A stretch of DNA of 27,240 nucleotides from Lachnospiraceae bacterium UBA4260 (GTDB taxonomy: Bacteria > Bacillota > Clostridia > Lachnospirales > Lachnospiraceae): assembly GCA_002395235.1 (NCBI GenBank), contig DGWK01000024.1, positions 69,242 to 96,481 on the forward strand. Direction: 5' to 3'. Below the pieces are notes generated by a model that saw nothing but the letters and a program-made list of their open reading frames with translations, was not told where the DNA came from and searched no databases. A program made the position numbers and the translations under genes. Positions 1 through 7,612 of the stretch are shown piece by piece; the stretch's first letter is position 1; each line of letters begins with the position of its first letter.

Positions 1-480
1 CTGGTCCAGGAGGAGAAGCTGGACTGCGCGCTGGTCAACATGGACTTCTACAATATTGACCAGTTCAATTCCCATGTCCTGATGGAAGACAAGTATGTGT
101 ACTGTGTCGGCAGAAATCACAAGTACGCGGGTGAAAAAGAAGTGACATTCGACATGCTGAGGGACGAGAAGCTCATTCTCTTCAACACCGACTCCGTGCA
201 GAATGAGACGGTGACCGCCCGCTACAGGGCCATGGGGATGGAACCCAACGTGATCGCTTATACGAGCCAGTTGTACACAATTCTCAATTTCCTGCGCAGC
301 GGCGGCTGCGGCGCAATGCTGTATTCCGTACTGCCGGCTAATCCCAGGGACTTTGTGCAGATTCCGATCACCCCCGAGATCACCAGTAAGTTCGGCGTCA
401 TCTGGAAGAAAGGGATCTTCGTCCCGGAGCGCACCAACAAATTCATTGAGTATATCAAAAAGCATCCGATCATCGGGTGA
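1..480 (+). CDS. LysR-family transcriptional regulator, C-terminal part
   Basis: The reading frame is open from the first base of the window, so only the C-terminal 159 or so residues are present and the winged-helix DNA-binding domain lies off the left edge. The visible part reads as a LysR substrate-binding (effector) domain: alternating beta/alpha segments, a central region around VIAYTSQLYTILNFLRSGGCGAML that corresponds to the usual hinge and 'G.G.a.lp' stretch, and a C-terminal helix EYIKKHP. It ends in TGA directly before a strong hairpin terminator. It lies upstream of and co-directional with an anion transporter and tartrate dehydratase genes. LysR proteins often control neighbouring organic-acid genes (TtdR is the known tartrate case), so regulation of the tartrate genes is a reasonable inference but is not shown by the sequence. 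Confidence 0.8.
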   Translation: MVQEEKLDCALVNMDFYNIDQFNSHVLMEDKYVYCVGRNHKYAGEKEVTFDMLRDEKLILFNTDSVQNETVTARYRAMGMEPNVIAYTSQLYTILNFLRSGGCGAMLYSVLPANPRDFVQIPITPEITSKFGVIWKKGIFVPERTNKFIEYIKKHPIIG

Positions 481-484
481 AAAG

Positions 485-519
485 GCCCGGGAGATGGCAG
501 CATCTCCCGGGCTGTTTTT
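485..519 (+). terminator. Rho-independent terminator after the LysR gene
   Basis: A perfect 12-bp stem (485-496 with 501-512) closes a GCAG loop and is followed by TGTTTTT. It starts five bases after the LysR stop codon, so the regulator and the transporter downstream are probably separate transcripts. Confidence 0.9.
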
Positions 520-559
520 GCGCGCAGCAATGGCTATTTCGCAAAGTGCACAAATCACG

Positions 560-588
560 TTGACAGTATAAATTTTAACTATACATAT
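560..588 (+). promoter_or_regulatory. Possible promoter for the tartrate module
   Basis: A perfect TTGACA -35 box lies at 560-565 in a very AT-rich stretch. The -10 is poor: TACATA at 582-587 (16-base spacer) or the overlapping TATACA at 580-585. A weak -10 would fit a promoter needing an activator, such as the LysR protein upstream, but that is inference. The rest of the 232-bp gap between 481 and 712 is AT-rich with no gene. Confidence 0.35.
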
Positions 589-712
589 CTAAAAATACAC
601 AAATTTACTTATCACTACACCTAATATACAATTAAGTCAGATCAAAGAAATCCCGGCCGGATTATCAATCTTTCGGAAGCAATTAAACACTGCATTTAGG
701 AGGAAAAAGAAA

Positions 713-1987
713 ATGAGTCCAGCCACAATTACATTGATTTTTCTGGCTTTTGCCATTGTTATGTTCGTCACGGAAAAGATCCCGCTCGGCCTCACATCCA
801 TGATCGTCTGCGTAGGCCTCTGTGTCACGGGTGTCCTCGACGTCAAGACCGCATTCGCGGGTTTCATCGATTCCAACGTCATTTTGTTCGTAGCCATGTT
901 CATCGTCGGCGGGGCCTTCTTCGAGACCGGGATGGCCAATGAGATCGGCGGCATCGTCACCAAGTTCGCCAAAACAGAGCGGAGCCTCATCGTAGCCATC
1001 ATGGTCATCGTCGGCCTGATGAGCGGCGTTCTCTCCAACACAGGAACGGCTGCAGTGCTGATCCCGGTCGTGATCGGAATCGCAGCCAAGTCCGGCTTCA
1101 AGCGCTCCAGACTCCTGATGCCTCTCGTATTCGCAGCGGCCATGGGCGGAAACCTCTCCCTGATCGGCGCGCCCGGCAACATGATCGCACAGTCCACCCT
1201 TGAGCCCCTCGGCCTCAAATTCGGCTTCTTCGAATACGCGATCGTAGGCCTCCCGATCCTGATCTGCGGTATCATCTTCTACGCGACTATCGGCTTCAAG
1301 CTTTTGCCCAATCACGATACCACGGATGACGGAAGCTCCGTATTCGATGAGCAGAAAGATTTCTCCAAGGTACCGCAGTGGAAGAAGACGCTTTCTCTGG
1401 TCATCCTGATCGCAACACTTGCAGCCATGATCTTCGAAGACCAGATCGGCATCAAACTCTGTGTCTCCGGCTGCGTCGGCGCGATCCTCCTGATCCTGAC
1501 AGGCGTTATTTCCGAGAAAGAAGCGCTCAAGTCGATTGACCTCAAGACCATCTTCCTCTTCGGCGGCACGCTCTCCCTGGCATCGGCCCTGCAGAGCACC
1601 GGCGCAGGCGAGATGATCGCAGGCAAGGTGATCGGCGCGCTGGGATCCAATCCTTCTCCGCTGATCTTCACCTTCGTCGTATTCATCCTCTGCTGTGTCA
1701 TGACCAACTTCATGTCCAACACGGCGACCACCGCTCTGATGGCTCCCATCTGCCTCTCCATTGCGCAGGGCATGGGCGCGGATCCCAGAGCAGTCCTGAT
1801 GGCCTGCGTCATCGGCGGCTCCTGCGCATACGCAACGCCGATTGGAATGCCTGCCAACACCATGGTCGTAGGCGCCGGCAATTACAAGTTCATCGATTAT
1901 GTGAAATCCGGCCTGCCGCTGATCGTCATCGCAACCGTTGTAAGTATGATCATTCTTCCGATCGCATTCCCCTTCTACCCGGGCTGA
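713..1987 (+). CDS. SLC13/DASS-type anion (dicarboxylate/tartrate) transporter
   Basis: This 424-residue integral membrane protein belongs to the SLC13/divalent-anion:Na+ symporter (ArsB/NhaD-like) group. It is hydrophobic throughout, with about eleven to twelve membrane segments. The two hallmark SNT motifs are visible, SNTGTAA at residues 108-114 and SNTATTA at 335-341, one in each inverted half; in this family they coordinate Na+ and the substrate. GAPGNM near residue 158 and IGMPANTMV near the C terminus are the paired re-entrant-loop sequences. The ATG at 713 has AGGAGG about ten bases upstream. It lies directly before ttdA and ttdB, so uptake of tartrate, fumarate, malate or succinate is the likely job; the sequence does not fix the substrate. 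TGA stop; a 113-bp gap precedes ttdA. Confidence 0.85.
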   Translation: MSPATITLIFLAFAIVMFVTEKIPLGLTSMIVCVGLCVTGVLDVKTAFAGFIDSNVILFVAMFIVGGAFFETGMANEIGGIVTKFAKTERSLIVAIMVIVGLMSGVLSNTGTAAVLIPVVIGIAAKSGFKRSRLLMPLVFAAAMGGNLSLIGAPGNMIAQSTLEPLGLKFGFFEYAIVGLPILICGIIFYATIGFKLLPNHDTTDDGSSVFDEQKDFSKVPQWKKTLSLVILIATLAAMIFEDQIGIKLCVSGCVGAILLILTGVISEKEALKSIDLKTIFLFGGTLSLASALQSTGAGEMIAGKVIGALGSNPSPLIFTFVVFILCCVMTNFMSNTATTALMAPICLSIAQGMGADPRAVLMACVIGGSCAYATPIGMPANTMVVGAGNYKFIDYVKSGLPLIVIATVVSMIILPIAFPFYPG

Positions 1988-2100
1988 TGCGCACGGATTG
2001 CCAAAATAGTGAGCTCCGGCACCTCGCACGGAATGCAGGGCAGCCGCAGACAATAACGAAACACAAAGGTAATAATGCCTATTATTGAAAGGAGATTCCC

Positions 2101-3009
2101 ATGTCACACGAAGCACAGGTAAAGAAACTCAAAGACATTATGGCACAGTTTGTCGGTTTCACCGGCATCAAGCTCCCCGACGACGTCATCGCAAAGCTCA
2201 AAGAGCTCAGCGAGAAGGAAACTTCTCCCATGGCAAAGGTCATCTACGAGACCATGTTCCGAAACCAGGAGCTGGCTGTTAAGCTGAACCGTCCCTCCTG
2301 CCAGGATACAGGCGTCCTGCAGTTCTGGGTAAAGTGCGGCACACAGTTCCCTTATATCGACGATCTGGAAGTCCTTCTCAAGGAAGCCGTCATGCAGGCG
2401 ACCGTGGACACGCCTCTTCGCCACAATTCCGTGCAGACTTTTGACGAGTACAACACAGGCAAGAACGTCGGCAAGGGCACACCTACAGTCTGGTGGGACA
2501 TCGTTCCTCATTCCGACAAGTGCGAGATCTACACCTATATGGCAGGCGGCGGATGCACGCTGCCCGGCAACGCAACCGTTCTGATGCCCGGTGAAGGCTA
2601 CGAAGGCGTAACAAAATTCGTCCTCGACAGAATGACCACCTACGGACTCAACGCCTGTCCGCCCCTGCTGGTCGGCGTAGGCGTAGGTACATCCGTGGAG
2701 ACGGCGGCCCTCAACTCCAAGAAGGCTCTGATGCGTCCCATCGGATCTCACAATGACAACGCAAACGCTGCCAAGATGGAGAAGCTTCTCGAGGACGGCA
2801 TCAACGCGATCGGTCTCGGACCCCAGGGCATGGGCGGCAACTACTCCGTTATGGGCGTAAACATCGAGAACACTGCCCGTCACCCTTCCGCGATCGGCGT
2901 CGCAGTAAACGTCGGCTGCTGGAGCCACAGAAGAGGCCATATCGTTTTTGACAAGGACCTCAACTTCACGGTAGATACGCACACAGGATTTGAGTACAAA
3001 GAGAAATAA
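2101..3009 (+). CDS. ttdA: L(+)-tartrate dehydratase, alpha subunit
   Basis: The protein is 302 residues and aligns by eye along its whole length with E. coli TtdA (303 residues). It is the [4Fe-4S] cluster subunit of the oxygen-sensitive dehydratase that, with TtdB, converts L-tartrate to oxaloacetate and water in the cytoplasm. The three cysteines expected to bind the cluster are present with the same spacing as in TtdA: C67 in NRPSCQDTG, C186 in NACPPLLVG and C273 in VGCWSHRRG. Other family landmarks are GGGCTLPG and GPQGMGGN. The start at 2101 follows GAAAGGAG. Class I fumarases split into two subunits are close relatives, so fumarate hydratase activity is an alternative. The closer resemblance to TtdA and the neighbouring tartrate/D-malate dehydrogenase gene favour tartrate. 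Confidence 0.88.
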   Translation: MSHEAQVKKLKDIMAQFVGFTGIKLPDDVIAKLKELSEKETSPMAKVIYETMFRNQELAVKLNRPSCQDTGVLQFWVKCGTQFPYIDDLEVLLKEAVMQATVDTPLRHNSVQTFDEYNTGKNVGKGTPTVWWDIVPHSDKCEIYTYMAGGGCTLPGNATVLMPGEGYEGVTKFVLDRMTTYGLNACPPLLVGVGVGTSVETAALNSKKALMRPIGSHNDNANAAKMEKLLEDGINAIGLGPQGMGGNYSVMGVNIENTARHPSAIGVAVNVGCWSHRRGHIVFDKDLNFTVDTHTGFEYKEK

Positions 3010-3028
3010 TTGTCAAAAAAGCGACATG

Positions 3029-3090
3029 GCGCTCAGTTGAATACAGAAATGTCATAAAGACGATACAGCGCTAAGTTAAACACAGACTTG
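3029..3090 (+). repeat. Two imperfect 23-bp repeats between ttdA and ttdB
   Basis: Segments 3029-3051 and 3068-3090 match at 18 of 23 positions with a period of 39 bases. They lie in the unusually long 151-bp gap between two genes whose products form one enzyme. No gene or clear terminator is visible in the gap. Confidence 0.5.
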
Positions 3091-3160
3091 AAGTTCAGAT
3101 AGATCCGGAAAGTCCTAAGACGAAGGACATACACAGATACTCAGGAAGGAGTGTACAAAA

Positions 3161-3790
3161 ATGGCAGTAGAAATCAGAGACGGCAAGAAGATCCTGGTCA
3201 CCCCCATCTCCGCGGAGGACCTCAAAGATATCCATATCGGCGACATCATTTACCTGACAGGCGATCTCACCACCTGCCGCGACGTGGCCCACCGCCGCGT
3301 TGTGGAAGAGGGACGCGAGATCCCCGTAGACGTCAGGGACGCAGCGATCCTGCACGCAGGCCCCATCATCCGCCCTCTCGGCGATGACAAATATGAGATG
3401 GTCTCCGTTGGACCGACAACCTCCATGCGCATGGAGAAGTTCGAGTATGAATTTGTCAAGATCACCGGCGTCCGTGTGATCCTGGGCAAAGGCGGCATGA
3501 AAGAAAATACAGAGCGCGCGTGCAAAGACTTCGGCGCCATCCACTGCGTATTTCCCGCAGGAAACGCTGTTGTTGCGGCGACAGAAGTAGAGGAAATCGT
3601 CGAGGCACAGTGGAAGGACCTCGGCATGCCCGAGACCCTCTGGCACAGCCATGTTAAGGAGTTCGGTCCTCTGATCGTCTCCATCGACTCCTACGGAAGA
3701 AATTATTTCGAGGAGAAGAAAGTGGAGTATAATCGTAAGAAAGACGAGCAGGTTGAGCTGATCAGTAAGCAGGTCGGATTCATTAAGTAA
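3161..3790 (+). CDS. ttdB: L(+)-tartrate dehydratase, beta subunit
   Basis: This 209-residue protein corresponds to E. coli TtdB (201 residues), the small subunit of the tartrate dehydratase heterotetramer. Conserved blocks are clear: LVTPISAEDLKDIHIGDIIYL at the N terminus, TCRDVAHRR, HAGPI, EMVSVGPTTSMRME, GKGGM, FPAGNAVVAAT and VKEFGPLIVSID. The KGGM and SVGPTTSMRM blocks are shared with the C-terminal domain of class I fumarases. The ATG at 3161 has AAGGAG about nine bases upstream. It is about eight residues longer than TtdB, mainly at the N terminus. It works together with TtdA and is followed by a dehydrogenase gene of the same pathway. Confidence 0.88.
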   Translation: MAVEIRDGKKILVTPISAEDLKDIHIGDIIYLTGDLTTCRDVAHRRVVEEGREIPVDVRDAAILHAGPIIRPLGDDKYEMVSVGPTTSMRMEKFEYEFVKITGVRVILGKGGMKENTERACKDFGAIHCVFPAGNAVVAATEVEEIVEAQWKDLGMPETLWHSHVKEFGPLIVSIDSYGRNYFEEKKVEYNRKKDEQVELISKQVGFIK

Positions 3791-3799
3791 GAGAGTATA

Positions 3800-3862
3800 G
3801 AGGAGAGTGTTGCGAGTCGTTGCCAAAATATTGCAGACTTCGGAGCGATGCTCTCCTCATTT
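3800..3862 (+). terminator. Long hairpin between ttdB and the dehydrogenase gene
   Basis: Arms 3800-3813 and 3845-3858 form a 14-bp stem (eight perfect outer pairs, then mixed Watson-Crick and G-U pairs). A further five-pair helix (GAGTC with GACTT) lies inside, and ATTTTCG follows. This could be a terminator or attenuator limiting readthrough from ttdAB; the T tract is short. Confidence 0.5.
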
Positions 3863-3896
3863 TCGTAAACGCAAAGCGATGCAGAAGGAGGCAACT

Positions 3897-4964
3897 ATGA
3901 AGGAATATCGGATCGCAGTCGTAGCAGGAGACGGAATCGGACCGGAGGTTATGGCAGAATGCAAAAAAGTGCTGGATGCGGCAGCCTCACTCGACGGAAG
4001 CTTTCGGTTTGCTTTCACGGATTTTCCATGGGGATGCGAGTATTATTTGAAGACCGGCCAGATGATGCCTGCGGACGGAATTGATATTCTGTCAAAATAT
4101 GATGCGATCCTTCTCGGCGCGGTGGGCTATCCCGGCGTTCCGGATAACATCTCTCTGCGGGATCTGCTGATCCGGATCCGGCACGATTTTGACCAGTATA
4201 TCAATCTGCGGCCGGTAAAGCTTCTGAAAGGTGCGCAGTGCCCGCTCAGGGATGTGAAGGAAGAAGAAATCAACATGACCTTCATCCGCGAGAACACGGA
4301 AGGCGAGTACTCCGGGCAGGGCGCATGGCTCTACAAGGGGCAGCCGAATGAAGTGGTCATTCAGGACAGCGTTTTCTCGCGAAAAGGAACGGAGCGCGTG
4401 ATCCGATACGCCTATGAGCTGGCGCGAAAAGAGCACAAGACGCTCACAAGCGTCAGTAAAGCAAATGCCCTCAACTATTCCATGGTCTTTTGGGACAGCA
4501 TCTTCAAGGAAGTGGGAGAAGAATACCCGGACGTCAGGACTTACTCGCTTCTCGTGGATGCGGCGTCCATGTTCATGGTAAAGGATCCTTCGCGGTTCTA
4601 GATCGTGGTGACCTCCAACTTGTTCGGGGATATTCTGACCGATTTGGGAGCGGCCATTGCAGGCGGCATGGGACTGGCAGCAGGCGCCAACCTCAATCCG
4701 GAGAGGAAGTTCCCGTCTATGTTTGAGCCCATTCACGGCTCGGCACCTGATATCGCAGGGCAGCAGATCGCCAATCCGCTGGCGGCAATCTGGTCCGCTT
4801 CGCAGCTTCTGGATTTCTTCGGCCACGAGGACCTTGGCAGGAAGATTCTGGACACGATGGAAGTGATGCTGACAGAGCACAGAGATAAGCTGACGCCTGA
4901 CCAGGGCGGGACGGCGAAGACTTCCGAGTGCGGAGATGCGTTTGTGGAACTGCTGCGGAAGTGA
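3897..4964 (+). pseudogene. Tartrate/D-malate dehydrogenase interrupted by in-frame TAG
   Basis: The frame encodes a decarboxylating beta-hydroxyacid dehydrogenase of the isocitrate/isopropylmalate family, closest by eye to tartrate/D-malate dehydrogenases (TtuC, DmlA). It runs in one reading frame from ATG 3897 (AAGGAG at 3885-3890) to TGA at 4964, about 355 residues, which is normal length. A TAG codon at 4599-4601 (codon 235) splits it. Before the stop are the GDGIGPEV nucleotide-binding start, INLRPVK, FIRENTEGEYS and VSKANALN. After it come VVTSNLFGDILTDLGAA with the metal-binding aspartates, and FEPIHGSAPDIAG. No frameshift accompanies the stop. The 234-residue product would lack half of the active site. 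A pseudogene from a single base change is most likely; sequencing error or suppression is possible. TAG ends dapL and the alkD-like gene in this window, so it is a working stop codon here. Confidence 0.8.
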
Positions 4965-4999
4965 TTTGACATAGGGAGGATGATTTGACACAGGGAGGA
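4962..4999 (+). repeat. Tandem duplication of a 19-bp unit
   Basis: Two adjacent 19-bp copies (4962-4980 and 4981-4999) differ at one base. The first copy overlaps the TGA stop of the dehydrogenase frame. Each copy contains GGGAGGA, which resembles a ribosome binding site, but no gene starts there. Confidence 0.8.
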
Positions 5000-5005
5000 T
5001 GGTTT

Positions 5006-5038
5006 GTGCCGCTGAAGGGAACTTCAGCGGCACTTTCT
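5006..5038 (+). terminator. Probable terminator of the tartrate module
   Basis: A perfect 12-bp stem (5006-5017 with 5022-5033) closes a GGAA loop and is followed by TTTCT. The helix is strong although the T tract is short. It lies 42 bases after the end of the dehydrogenase frame. Confidence 0.7.
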
Positions 5039-5146
5039 GCGCATACACCGTCCACAGGGACATGTCAGAGTAATACGGAACTTTTCTATCGGACCAATTG
5101 ATAATATAATCGGAATCAGGACAAACCAACAGGAGGATACCCGATC

Positions 5147-6181
5147 ATGAACGAAAAGCTTAACTTCGGCAGCGATTACACAAGAGGAGCCCATCCGGCG
5201 ATCATGCAGAGGATGCTCGAGACCAATATGATGCAGACGGCGGGTTACGGCCTGGATGAGATCTCGGAGTCTGCCAGAAGAAGAATCCGGGAGGCCTGCG
5301 GTTGCGAGCAAGCAGCTGTGGAGTTTCTTGTAGGAGGAACGCAGACAAATGCGGTCATGATCGACGCACTTCTGAAGACCTATCAGGGCGTTCTTGCAGC
5401 CGAGACGGGCCACATCAGCACCCATGAGGCGGGCGCCATTGAAGCCGGCGGCCACAAGGTCCTCACACTGCCGCATAGGTTTGGTAAATTAGCGCCGGAG
5501 AGCGCGGAGAAATATCTGGCGGACTACTACAATGACGCCAACCATGATCACATGGTCATGCCGGGCATGATCTACCTCTCTCATCCCACAGAGTACGGAA
5601 CGCTGTATTCCAAAGCGGAACTGGCTGCCTTCAGAGAGATCTGTGACAAGTACGGCATCTCTTTGTACGTGGACGGCGCCAGACTCGCCTATGCGCTTGC
5701 AAGCCCGGAAAGCGATGTGACACTCAGAGACCTGGCAAAATATTGCGACGCCTTCTACATCGGCGGCACCAAGTGCGGTGCCCTGTTCGGAGAAGCGGTG
5801 GTGGTGCCGGATCCGAAGAAAATACCGCACCTCTTTACGATCATCAAACAGCACGGAGCCCTGCTGGCCAAGGGGAGACTTCTCGGCATCCAGTTTGACG
5901 AGCTGTTCCGGGACGGCCTTTATGAAAGAATCGGAGAGCCGGCCATCAGAGCCGCGGAGAGCATCAAAAAAGCGCTGCGTGAAAAGGGATATCGTCTGTA
6001 TTTTGACAATCCGACCAACCAGATCTTCTATGTCATGGAGAACGAAGTCCTGAAGAAACTGGAAGAGAAGGTGGAGTACAGTTTCTGGGAGAAATATGAT
6101 GACGACCATACTGTGATCCGGTTCGCGACGGACTGGGGGACCACGGAAGAAGAGACGAGGGCGCTCATAGACGCGCTGTAA
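5147..6181 (+). CDS. ltaE: Low-specificity threonine aldolase (PLP enzyme)
   Basis: This 344-residue fold-type I PLP enzyme belongs to the beta-eliminating lyase/threonine aldolase family, which cleaves L-threonine or L-allo-threonine to glycine and acetaldehyde in the cytoplasm. Visible landmarks are SDYTRGAHPAIMQRM at the N terminus, GGTQTNAVMI near residues 63-72, ETGHISTHEAGA (the His that stacks on the cofactor), YVDGARLAYAL with D176 and R179, and YIGGTKCGALFGE with the presumed Schiff-base lysine K209. The length is typical. The start at 5147 follows CAGGAGGA. It lies between two terminators and is probably monocistronic. Specificity between threonine, allo-threonine and phenylserine cannot be read from the sequence; tyrosine/tryptophan lyases of the same superfamily are much longer. 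Confidence 0.85.
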   Translation: MNEKLNFGSDYTRGAHPAIMQRMLETNMMQTAGYGLDEISESARRRIREACGCEQAAVEFLVGGTQTNAVMIDALLKTYQGVLAAETGHISTHEAGAIEAGGHKVLTLPHRFGKLAPESAEKYLADYYNDANHDHMVMPGMIYLSHPTEYGTLYSKAELAAFREICDKYGISLYVDGARLAYALASPESDVTLRDLAKYCDAFYIGGTKCGALFGEAVVVPDPKKIPHLFTIIKQHGALLAKGRLLGIQFDELFRDGLYERIGEPAIRAAESIKKALREKGYRLYFDNPTNQIFYVMENEVLKKLEEKVEYSFWEKYDDDHTVIRFATDWGTTEEETRALIDAL

Positions 6182-6279
6182 AGTGTTAGTTGCATCAACC
6201 CGCAAAAAGTCAGATAATAAGGTATAGCATGCAAGGTCAACGACAGCGCTGCTAATACTACAGGAACGAGGACTTCAGA

Positions 6280-6477
6280 ATGCCTGCCGAGAAATACACA
6301 GCCATCTACAATGATTTAAAGGAAAAAATTGAGGAAGGTCTCTATGCCCCGCAGTCGATCCTGCCCTCGGAGAACATACTGACGGCGCGCTACGGCGTGT
6401 CCCGCAATACTGTTCGAAGGGCGATCGCCAGGCTTGCGGATGAGAGCTACGTGCAGAGCACTATGAGGCGAGAGTGA
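6280..6477 (+). pseudogene. GntR-family regulator fragment (DNA-binding domain only)
   Basis: The 65-residue frame is a recognisable GntR winged helix-turn-helix: KYTAIYNDLKEKIEEG, then LPSEN.LTARYGVSRNTVRRAIARLADESYVQS. The effector domain (UTRA or FadR-like, about 150 residues) is missing. After VQS the frame gives TMRRE and stops. Another frame over the same bases reads HYEARVIVNR, which resembles the usual 'HG.GVIV' continuation, so a small frameshift is likely, followed by deletion. A bidirectional terminator follows about 60 bases later. It is most likely a remnant; a free-standing mini-regulator is less likely. Confidence 0.7.
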
Positions 6478-6534
6478 TCGTGAACCGGTGATAAGACCTG
6501 GAGGCGAAACGGCTCTCTCAGCAGAAATACAGTG

Positions 6535-6576
6535 AAAAAGACCTGCCGCGCAGTAAACTGCAAGGCAGGTCTTTTT
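6535..6576. terminator. Bidirectional rho-independent terminator
   Basis: A perfect 13-bp stem, 6535-6547 with 6564-6576, has an AAAAA 5' end and a TTTTT 3' end, so it works in both directions. It separates the plus-strand GntR remnant from the convergent minus-strand XRE gene. Confidence 0.9.
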
Positions 6577-6604
6577 ACGAAATATCGTCTGTTTACAATT
6601 CATC

Positions 6605-7234
6605 TCAGATGAGGTCCTCTATGTCACAATGGAGTGCCCCAGCAAGTGCAAGCAGCCCGGAAGAAGAAGCCTTCCGAATATCCTTGGCTCCCTGCTCATA
6701 CTGCTGGATCATCCGAAGGGACACACCGGACCGGTCCGCCAGCATTCTCTGTGAGTATGCGTTGAGGCGCCGAAGCTGCTGCAGACGGGCTTCCTTTATG
6801 CTGCGCTGTCTGATCTGTTCAGCGGTGTCTATGAATTTTTCTTCAGATGCTTCATGGAGAGCGGGATACATACAGATGATATCCTGAAGGGGCAGAAAGC
6901 GTGTTATATCTCTGAAGCGCAGCCCACATTCATACTGATAGCGGGCAAGGATCCAGCCGCTCCAGTATTCCGGTGAGTAGGAGTCAGAATTGACCGCGTC
7001 GGGAAACTCTCTGCGCAGCCCCGCCCGACGAATCGTTTCGCATGCCAGTTCTGTTCCGGACATTCCGGACACACACCAGGGAGCGCCACGCTCAAATCCA
7101 TCTGCCAAACCACTGGCAATGAACATTTCCATGAAGCGGTCAGGGAGAAGCTGACACTTTAGGACTGCGTATTCCACGGCCTCCCCCAGGTTTTTCATTG
7201 CGTCATCCATATAGCATTGTTCATATGCGTACAT
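6605..7234 (-). CDS. XRE-family helix-turn-helix protein with N-terminal domain of unknown function
   Basis: This 209-residue protein has a Cro/CI-type helix-turn-helix at about residues 150-205 (LQQLRRLNAYSQRMLADRSG then VSLRMIQQYEQG). The first 140 residues form a separate, mostly helical domain beginning MYAYEQCYMDDAMKNLGEAVEYAV and containing SGMSGTELACETI and SPEYWSGWILARYQY. This layout resembles a family common in gut Firmicutes and Actinobacteria, often beside toxin-like genes; I know of no assigned function. The ATG at 7234 has AAGGAG six bases upstream on the minus strand. Just upstream on the same strand is a short orphan frame (7302-7427) that may be what is left of a partner. Regulation of a neighbouring toxin-like gene is a guess. 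Confidence 0.75.
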   Translation of the reverse strand: MYAYEQCYMDDAMKNLGEAVEYAVLKCQLLPDRFMEMFIASGLADGFERGAPWCVSGMSGTELACETIRRAGLRREFPDAVNSDSYSPEYWSGWILARYQYECGLRFRDITRFLPLQDIICMYPALHEASEEKFIDTAEQIRQRSIKEARLQQLRRLNAYSQRMLADRSGVSLRMIQQYEQGAKDIRKASSSGLLALAGALHCDIEDLI

Positions 7235-7301
7235 GTCGATCTCCTTACTGTGAGAAGATTCTTGCTATGCGGCACGTCATGCAGAAGAAATGGTTCTGTC
7301 A

Positions 7302-7427
7302 TCATGCGTGACCGCTTAATCTTTTCAGTTCATCTTCATCAGGCGTCAATCGCATCAGATCCCGAATATACAATCCTTCTTCATCATCAGTTTCAAGGAG
7401 TTTCTGCCAGTCAGATCCAGCGATAGT
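7302..7427 (-). pseudogene. Short orphan frame upstream of the XRE gene, possible 3' remnant
   Basis: The minus strand is open for 41 codons after a stop, reading SDWQKLLETDDEEGLYIRDL and ending KRLSGHA then TGA. It has no convincing start codon or ribosome binding site, so it looks like the C-terminal end of a lost gene that preceded the XRE gene. I do not recognise the family. The rest of the 378-bp gap 7235-7612 is fairly AT-rich and shows nothing else clear apart from the exonuclease ribosome binding site. Confidence 0.35.
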
Positions 7428-7612
7428 TCATTCAGAGAGCAAGTATATCTCTAAAGAGTCATACTATCAAGCTGAAGTATCAATTAAGAATATGGTGCAT
7501 ACCCAAAACGAAGAAAGTCTGATAAAGTGGAAGTACAGAATTAAAGCAGAGCTGCTTACAACCGAAGCGTATATCCGAGGCAACCAGGGACGTTTCGGAA
7601 AAGGAGGAACAC

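Noticed and set aside
683..2116. Long open frame antisense to the transporter gene
   Set aside because: It is compositionally odd (very rich in Asp, Glu, His, Arg), has no ribosome binding site, and lies wholly opposite a convincing membrane transporter gene.
4599..4601. TAG read as pyrrolysine or another amino acid
   Set aside because: The position lies in an ordinary dehydrogenase, TAG terminates dapL and the alkD-like gene here, and no pyl gene is present in the window.
7235..7304. Small minus-strand frame starting ATGATGACAGAACC overlapping the orphan stop
   Set aside because: It gives only about 35 residues, runs into the XRE gene in another frame and has no clear ribosome binding site.
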